Below, piece after piece: positions 15,831 to 20,343 of a stretch of 20,343 nucleotides of DNA. Below the pieces are notes generated by a model, which was not told the DNA's origin, did no database searches, and worked only from the letters and a program-made list of their open reading frames with translations. The stretch is taken from positions 1-20,343 of the forward strand of contig DAIDAH010000016.1 of NCBI GenBank assembly GCA_027310735.1, given 5' to 3'. Both the position numbers and the translations under genes were made by a program. Each line of letters opens with the position of its first letter. Position 1 is the first letter of the stretch. Source of the DNA: Methylotenera sp. Lineage in GTDB: Bacteria > Pseudomonadota > Gammaproteobacteria > Burkholderiales > Methylophilaceae.

Positions 15831-15836
15831 TATAAT
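15831..15836 (+). promoter_or_regulatory. Predicted -10 box of the flhB promoter
   Basis: TATAAT is a perfect sigma-70 -10 hexamer 95 bp upstream of the flhB ATG. The -35 position 17 nt upstream reads TCTTAT, a poor match to TTGACA, and falls inside the inverted repeat. A good -10 with a poor -35 is the usual look of an activator-dependent promoter. Predicted transcription start is about 15841-15844. Confidence 0.5.
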
Positions 15837-15867
15837 TTGCATAATAATCAACATGTAGAGATATAAG

Positions 15868-15901
15868 TCAAAAGTAAATTCTCACGTAGAGTGACTTTTG
15901 A
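15868..15901 (+). repeat. Hairpin-capable dyad in the flhB 5' leader
   Basis: TCAAAAGT (15868-15875) and ACTTTTGA (15894-15901) form 8-bp perfect arms with an 18-nt gap. If transcription starts near 15842, this sits in the untranslated leader, ending 14 nt before the Shine-Dalgarno AGGAA (15916-15920). It could affect mRNA stability or translation, or be a second protein site. Confidence 0.35.
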
Positions 15902-15925
15902 GCCCCAAAACCATCAGGAATCTTC

Positions 15926-17107
15926 ATGGCAGAAGACAGTGACTTAGAAAAAACAGAACAGGCCTCGCCGAAACGCTTAGAAAAAGCGCGCGAAGAGGGT
16001 GATGTTCCACGCTCGCGCGAATTAGCTGCTGTAGCGGTTCTTTTTTCTGCGGGTCTAGCTGTTTTAATGATGGGTAGTCACTTTAGTCAAGCATTAAAAA
16101 CTTCCATGAGTGCTGGCTTGCAGTTCGATCGAACCATAGCCTTCGATCCAATAGTATTATTAATGAAAATATCAGACACCATCTATTCTCTTCTAGTAGC
16201 ATTCGCACCATTAGCATTGATTTTATTGTTTGTAGCAATCGCATCTCCAGTACTTATTGGGGGATGGGTGTTCAGTACAAATGCTTTAGCACCACAATTT
16301 GGTCGCCTCAACCCAATGAGGGGGCTAGGCAATATGATTTCCAAGAACTCTGCAGCTGAACTCATCAAATCAATAGGAAAAGCCTTCCTTGTCGGAATCG
16401 TCGCCTACCTTGTTGTTTCACATGACATACAACCTATACTCTCGCTTTCACTTATGCCAATAGAAGCAAGTGTATCTAAAGTTAATGAATTAATGATTAT
16501 GGGCTTCCTATCCATTGTTAGTGCGCTGATTTTTATTGCCGCAATAGATGTGCCATATCAACTTTATCAATATGCTGAAAAACTAAAGATGACTAAAGAG
16601 GAAGTACGTCAGGAATCTAAAGAGTCTGATGGTAACCCTGAAATTAAGGCAAGAGTTCGTCAGCAGCAACGCGAAATGGCTAGACGAAGAATGATGGCAG
16701 AGATACCAAAGGCTGATGTTGTGATAACAAATCCAACACATTATGCAGTAGCTATTAAATATAAAGATGATGGTGTTCGCGCTCCAGTGGTGGTTGCTAA
16801 AGGCTCGGATGCAATTGCATTGAAAATTCGTGAAATAGCTGCCGAAAACAATGTTCCCACTTTAGAGTCACCAAAGCTTGCACGCGCTTTATTTGCACAC
16901 ACAGAGCTAGGAAATGAAATTCCAGAGGCTTTATATTCAGCCGTAGCTGAAGTGTTAGCGTACGTATTCCAAATGCGTGTTTTCAGAAAGGATGGTGGTT
17001 TCCGTCCTGAGGTACCTAATCCAAGCACCTTACCGATCCCAGACGCACTAGATCCACACAGTCTTATACCCGCGCCTAGCGCGTTTGAGTCAGAGGCATT
17101 TGCCTAA
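15926..17107 (+). CDS. flhB: Flagellar export switch protein FlhB
   Basis: The 393-residue inner-membrane protein begins EDSDLEKTEQASPKRLEKAR, typical of the FlhB N-terminus. Four hydrophobic segments lie at about 31-53, 85-110, 147-165 and 187-207. The cytoplasmic domain carries the self-cleavage motif NPTH at 269-272, the same position as in Salmonella FlhB. Cleavage between N269 and P270 switches export from rod/hook to filament substrates. The proline-rich tail after about 360 is variable in the family. The ATG has AGGAA 5 nt upstream. Its TAA stop shares one base with the flhA start (TAATG), so the two are translationally coupled. Confidence 0.97.
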   Translation: MAEDSDLEKTEQASPKRLEKAREEGDVPRSRELAAVAVLFSAGLAVLMMGSHFSQALKTSMSAGLQFDRTIAFDPIVLLMKISDTIYSLLVAFAPLALILLFVAIASPVLIGGWVFSTNALAPQFGRLNPMRGLGNMISKNSAAELIKSIGKAFLVGIVAYLVVSHDIQPILSLSLMPIEASVSKVNELMIMGFLSIVSALIFIAAIDVPYQLYQYAEKLKMTKEEVRQESKESDGNPEIKARVRQQQREMARRRMMAEIPKADVVITNPTHYAVAIKYKDDGVRAPVVVAKGSDAIALKIREIAAENNVPTLESPKLARALFAHTELGNEIPEALYSAVAEVLAYVFQMRVFRKDGGFRPEVPNPSTLPIPDALDPHSLIPAPSAFESEAFA

Positions 17108-19191
17108 TGAATTCACTTAACCTGCCAGCTTGGATGAGTAATTTCGGTAGCCGTACAATCGCGGCACCGCTGATTATTGTATTGCTGTTGGCGATGATGA
17201 TATTACCTCTACCGCCCATCATATTAGATGTGTTGTTCAGTTTTAATATTGCGCTAGCAATCATGGTATTGCTGATTGGCTTACAGACAACCAAAGCGCT
17301 AGACTTCATTGCATTTCCAACAGTCCTATTGGTTACTACTATGCTTCGTTTATCATTAAACGTGGCCTCCACGCGAGTCGTACTTACTGAAGGACATGCA
17401 GGCCCAGCTGCCGCAGGAAAAGTGATTGAAGCTTTTGGTCACTTTTTAATTGGTGGCAATTACACGGTGGGTATTGTGGTGTTTGTAATTTTAACCATCA
17501 TTAATTTCACGGTCGTAACAAAAGGTGCTGGTCGTATCGCCGAGGTAGGAGCTCGCTTTACATTAGATGCCATGCCAGGCAAACAAATGGCCATTGATGC
17601 CGACCTTAACGCTGGACTTATTGGCGAAGATGATGCCAGACGCCGACGTACCGAAATTAGTCAGGAGTCAGAGTTTTACGGCGCAATGGACGGTGCAAGT
17701 AAGTATGTGCGAGGTGATGCCATTGCAGGCATCATGGTCATCATCATCAATATTATCGGCGGTTTAATCGTTGGTGTTGTACAACACGACATGGCCTTTG
17801 CAGATGCCGTCAAAAACTATACGCTACTAGCCATTGGTGATGGCCTTGTTGCACAAATCCCCTCTCTTATTATTTCTGTTGCAGCAGGTGTGGTTGTATC
17901 GCGAGTAGCCAACAATGAAGACATCGGAGGTCAATTAGTCACTCAACTATTTACAAATGCTAAAGTTGTCTACATCACGGCAGGTATTATTGGTGGCATG
18001 GGCGCTATTCCCGGCATGCCTCACTTTGCCTTTTTAATGTTGGCGGCAGTACTAGGCGGCATGGCCTATGTGATTGATGCAAGAAAAAAATTAGCAGATA
18101 TTAAACCTGTAGAGGAAGTGTTGCCAGAAATCACAACGGATACAGAAGAAGCGACATGGGATGATGTAACCCCGGTCGATGTAGTTGGACTAGAAGTGGG
18201 CTATCGCTTGATACCGCTAGTTGATAAATCACAAGGCGGCGATCTACTCAAACGTATTAAAGGCTTACGCAAAAAATTTGCACAAGAAATTGGCTTCCTC
18301 GCACCTACAGTTCATATTCGAGACAATTTAGAACTGAAGCCATCTGGTTATCGAATTACGCTAAAAGGCGTTGAAATTGCGACAGGTGAGTCTCATCTAG
18401 GTCAACACCTTGCTATTGACCCTGGAATGGTCACGGGTACACTCCCCGGCACAATCACAACTGATCCAGCATTTGGACTGCCAGCAGTCTGGATTGACAA
18501 TGATATACGCGACTTAGCACAAAGCATGGGCTATACAGTTGTTGATGCTGGCACTGTCATTGCAACACATTTGAATCATATGATCTCAATGAATGCGGCC
18601 GAGTTATTAGGTCGCCAAGAAGTTCAGCAATTATTAGACCATATCAGTAAAGAGTCGCCTAAATTGGTCGAGGATCTAGTACCTAAGCAACTTTCGTTAT
18701 CGGTGATTCACAAAGTACTACAGAATCTATTGTCTGAAGGCGTACATATCCGCGACATGCGTACAATTGTGGAGACTCTTGCGGAGTACGCAAGCCAAAC
18801 ACAAGATAGCAATGAACTCACAGCATTAGTGCGTGTACGCCTTGGACGGGCAATTGTGCAGCAGCTATTCCCTACAGGCAATGAAGTCGCAGTAATGACA
18901 TTAGACAACAACCTCGAACGCTTACTCATTCAAGCCATGCAAAGTAATAATGCAAATGGCACCGCAATTGAACCAGGTATGGCCGAAACATTATCAAGAC
19001 AAGCTGAAGCTGCTACTAAACAGCAAGAACAAATGGGTATGTCTCCAGTTTTACTGGTCTCTGCAGCACTGAGAGCCCCACTATCAAAATTCCTGCGTCG
19101 CGCAGTCCCACAACTTCGAGTGCTATCACACGAAGAATTACCTGATTCAAAAACTATACGCGTTACTAGCATTATTGGAGGTCAAGCATGA
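17107..19191 (+). CDS. flhA: Flagellar export gate protein FlhA
   Basis: The protein has 694 residues, the usual FlhA length. The N-terminal half is membrane-embedded. The FHIPEP signature spans 143-166, from RIAEVGARF to KQMAIDAD. Charged residues known to matter in Salmonella FlhA are kept with an offset of four: R143, R150, D154, D204 and D245. The C-terminal cytoplasmic half (about 330-694) forms the nonameric ring that receives chaperone-substrate complexes. FlhA uses the proton motive force for export together with FlhB. Its last codon and stop overlap the flhF start (ATGA, 19188-19191). Confidence 0.98.
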   Translation: MNSLNLPAWMSNFGSRTIAAPLIIVLLLAMMILPLPPIILDVLFSFNIALAIMVLLIGLQTTKALDFIAFPTVLLVTTMLRLSLNVASTRVVLTEGHAGPAAAGKVIEAFGHFLIGGNYTVGIVVFVILTIINFTVVTKGAGRIAEVGARFTLDAMPGKQMAIDADLNAGLIGEDDARRRRTEISQESEFYGAMDGASKYVRGDAIAGIMVIIINIIGGLIVGVVQHDMAFADAVKNYTLLAIGDGLVAQIPSLIISVAAGVVVSRVANNEDIGGQLVTQLFTNAKVVYITAGIIGGMGAIPGMPHFAFLMLAAVLGGMAYVIDARKKLADIKPVEEVLPEITTDTEEATWDDVTPVDVVGLEVGYRLIPLVDKSQGGDLLKRIKGLRKKFAQEIGFLAPTVHIRDNLELKPSGYRITLKGVEIATGESHLGQHLAIDPGMVTGTLPGTITTDPAFGLPAVWIDNDIRDLAQSMGYTVVDAGTVIATHLNHMISMNAAELLGRQEVQQLLDHISKESPKLVEDLVPKQLSLSVIHKVLQNLLSEGVHIRDMRTIVETLAEYASQTQDSNELTALVRVRLGRAIVQQLFPTGNEVAVMTLDNNLERLLIQAMQSNNANGTAIEPGMAETLSRQAEAATKQQEQMGMSPVLLVSAALRAPLSKFLRRAVPQLRVLSHEELPDSKTIRVTSIIGGQA

Positions 19192-20343
19192 ACATTAGAC
19201 GATTTTTCGGCAAAAACTCACGGGAAGCACTAAACATGGTGCGGATGGCACTGGGTGAAAATGCAGTCATACTCTCTAATCGTACTGTCAATGGAGGCAA
19301 TCAGATCATGGCCTTTAAGGAAGAAGACATGGATGCAATCGTTGATAATGAATCTTACCGCCGCCACACTCCTGGTTATGAAAGCGATGAACCAAGCACA
19401 TTGTTGTCAGTACTCAACAAAAAAGTAGATGGCTTCCACACCAATCAAGCCGAACCATTTAGAGGTAGGATTGACGAACCCGTTGATGAAGTTACGCCCG
19501 TACCGGCGGAACAGATTGCATCTCGACTAGCTGCGGCAATGCCTGTACAGCAAACTCCAGTTCGAACTAAAGTAGAATCTCCGCAAACAAGCCAGCAAAT
19601 GGCAGACATGCTCAGTGAAATGCGCAGCATGCGCAGTGTTATTGAGTCACAGCTCACCACGATTGCATGGGGTAACATCCAACAACGTGATCCAGTAAAA
19701 TCAAAGGTGCTAGGCACATTACTGGCCGCTGGCTTTAGCGCAGCTTTATCAAGATATTTGGCTGAGAACTTACCAGCTAACATGGACATTGATAAAGCAA
19801 TGAACTGGATAAAAGCCATTCTTGCGAAGAACTTGAATACTCTGGATAACGAAGCAGAAGTATTAGACAAAGATGGCATATTTGCACTGATTGGACCAAC
19901 AGGAGTAGGTAAAACTACAACTACAGCGAAACTGGCAGCGCGTTACGTAATGAAGCATGGCACACAGAATCTTGGCCTAATTACAACAGATGCTTACAGA
20001 GTTGGTGGTCATGAGCAACTCAGAATCTATGGTAAGATTCTTGGTGTCATGGTACACGCCGTTAAGGATGAAACTGATCTTAAAATCGCCTTAAATGAGC
20101 TAAAGAATAAACGCACTATACTGATTGATACTGTGGGTGTAAGTCAGCGTGATCGCATGGTGGCTGAACAAATGTCCATGCTATCAAACACCAACACACC
20201 CATTAAAAAACTTTTATGCCTAAATGCAACCAGCACTGGCGAAACGCTAACCGATGTTATCAAAGCTTACAAAGGTAGAGGTCTTGATGGTTGCCTAATC
20301 ACCAAACTTGATGAAGCTGCAACGATTGGCAACGCCTTAGATG
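19188..20343 (+). CDS. flhF: Flagellar SRP-type GTPase FlhF, C-terminus cut off by window edge
   Basis: The ATG at 19188 overlaps the flhA stop by 4 nt, and the frame stays open for 385 codons to the right edge. The N-terminus MNIRRFFGKNSREALNMVR is typical of FlhF. A variable linker (about 60-160) precedes an N-domain helical bundle and the SRP-type G domain. GTPase motifs are intact: P-loop GPTGVGKT (236-243), TTDAYRVGGHEQL (266-278), DTVG (314-317) and TKLD (372-375). FlhF governs where and how many flagella are built, usually with FlhG, which would be expected just outside the window. Only the last few tens of residues should be missing. Confidence 0.96.
   Translation, partial: MNIRRFFGKNSREALNMVRMALGENAVILSNRTVNGGNQIMAFKEEDMDAIVDNESYRRHTPGYESDEPSTLLSVLNKKVDGFHTNQAEPFRGRIDEPVDEVTPVPAEQIASRLAAAMPVQQTPVRTKVESPQTSQQMADMLSEMRSMRSVIESQLTTIAWGNIQQRDPVKSKVLGTLLAAGFSAALSRYLAENLPANMDIDKAMNWIKAILAKNLNTLDNEAEVLDKDGIFALIGPTGVGKTTTTAKLAARYVMKHGTQNLGLITTDAYRVGGHEQLRIYGKILGVMVHAVKDETDLKIALNELKNKRTILIDTVGVSQRDRMVAEQMSMLSNTNTPIKKLLCLNATSTGETLTDVIKAYKGRGLDGCLITKLDEAATIGNALD

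Larger units (their letters stand above)
15309..15925. other. Divergent flhD/flhB regulatory region, no gene seen
   Basis: This AT-rich stretch between two outward-facing flagellar operons has no credible coding frame. Besides the entries listed separately, it holds a 7-bp inverted repeat TGCAAGT/ACTTGCA (15661-15667 and 15686-15692) and a 6-bp one GTTATA/TATAAC (15526-15531 and 15539-15544). AGTGACTTT occurs twice (15794-15802 and 15890-15898). No promoter for flhD could be fixed by eye. The length suggests a long flhDC leader or several regulator sites. Confidence 0.7.

Noticed and set aside
19445..19879. Open frame of 144 codons on the minus strand
   Set aside because: It lies opposite the in-frame flhF linker and N-domain, which are clearly coding on the plus strand.

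Overview
The window is a flagellar motility and chemotaxis locus of a Gram-negative bacterium. Two things point to a betaproteobacterium. FlhD and FlhC, the flagellar master activator used by beta- and gammaproteobacteria, sit next to a full mot/che set, and flhB-flhA-flhF is read divergently from them. The moderate-to-low GC content and the gene order would suit a methylotroph of the Methylophilaceae (Methylotenera-like). That placement is inferred from memory of such loci, not from a search.

Bases 1-15308 are read on the minus strand. In transcription order they carry flhD, flhC, a membrane-anchored SAM methyltransferase, motA, motB, a small CheZ-like protein, cheY, cheA, cheW, a very large multi-PAS chemoreceptor, and a MASE1/PAS/GGDEF/EAL cyclic-di-GMP protein that runs off the left edge. 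Bases 15926-20343 are read on the plus strand: flhB and flhA overlap by 1 nt, flhA and flhF overlap by 4 nt, and flhF runs off the right edge. A gene-free region of about 617 bp (15309-15925) separates the two arms. It holds several dyads, among them a perfect 13-bp inverted repeat just upstream of a perfect TATAAT.

The genes fit together as follows. FlhDC would switch on class II genes such as flhBAF (export gate and a targeting GTPase). MotA/MotB form the proton-driven stator. The chemoreceptor signals through CheW and CheA to CheY, with the CheZ-like protein a candidate phosphatase for CheY-P. The terminal c-di-GMP enzyme would link sensing to the motile/sessile choice. No cheR, cheB or cheD lies in the window, yet the receptor ends in a tether-like pentapeptide, so adaptation enzymes are expected elsewhere.

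The least ordinary items are four: the FAM173-like membrane methyltransferase between flhC and motA; the mosaic receptor (Aer-type PAS, a periplasmic domain, three PAS repeats at exact 366-bp spacing, and a base-composition break); the minimal CheZ-like protein; and the promoter-linked dyad upstream of flhB. No RNA genes, CRISPR arrays or insertion sequences were seen.
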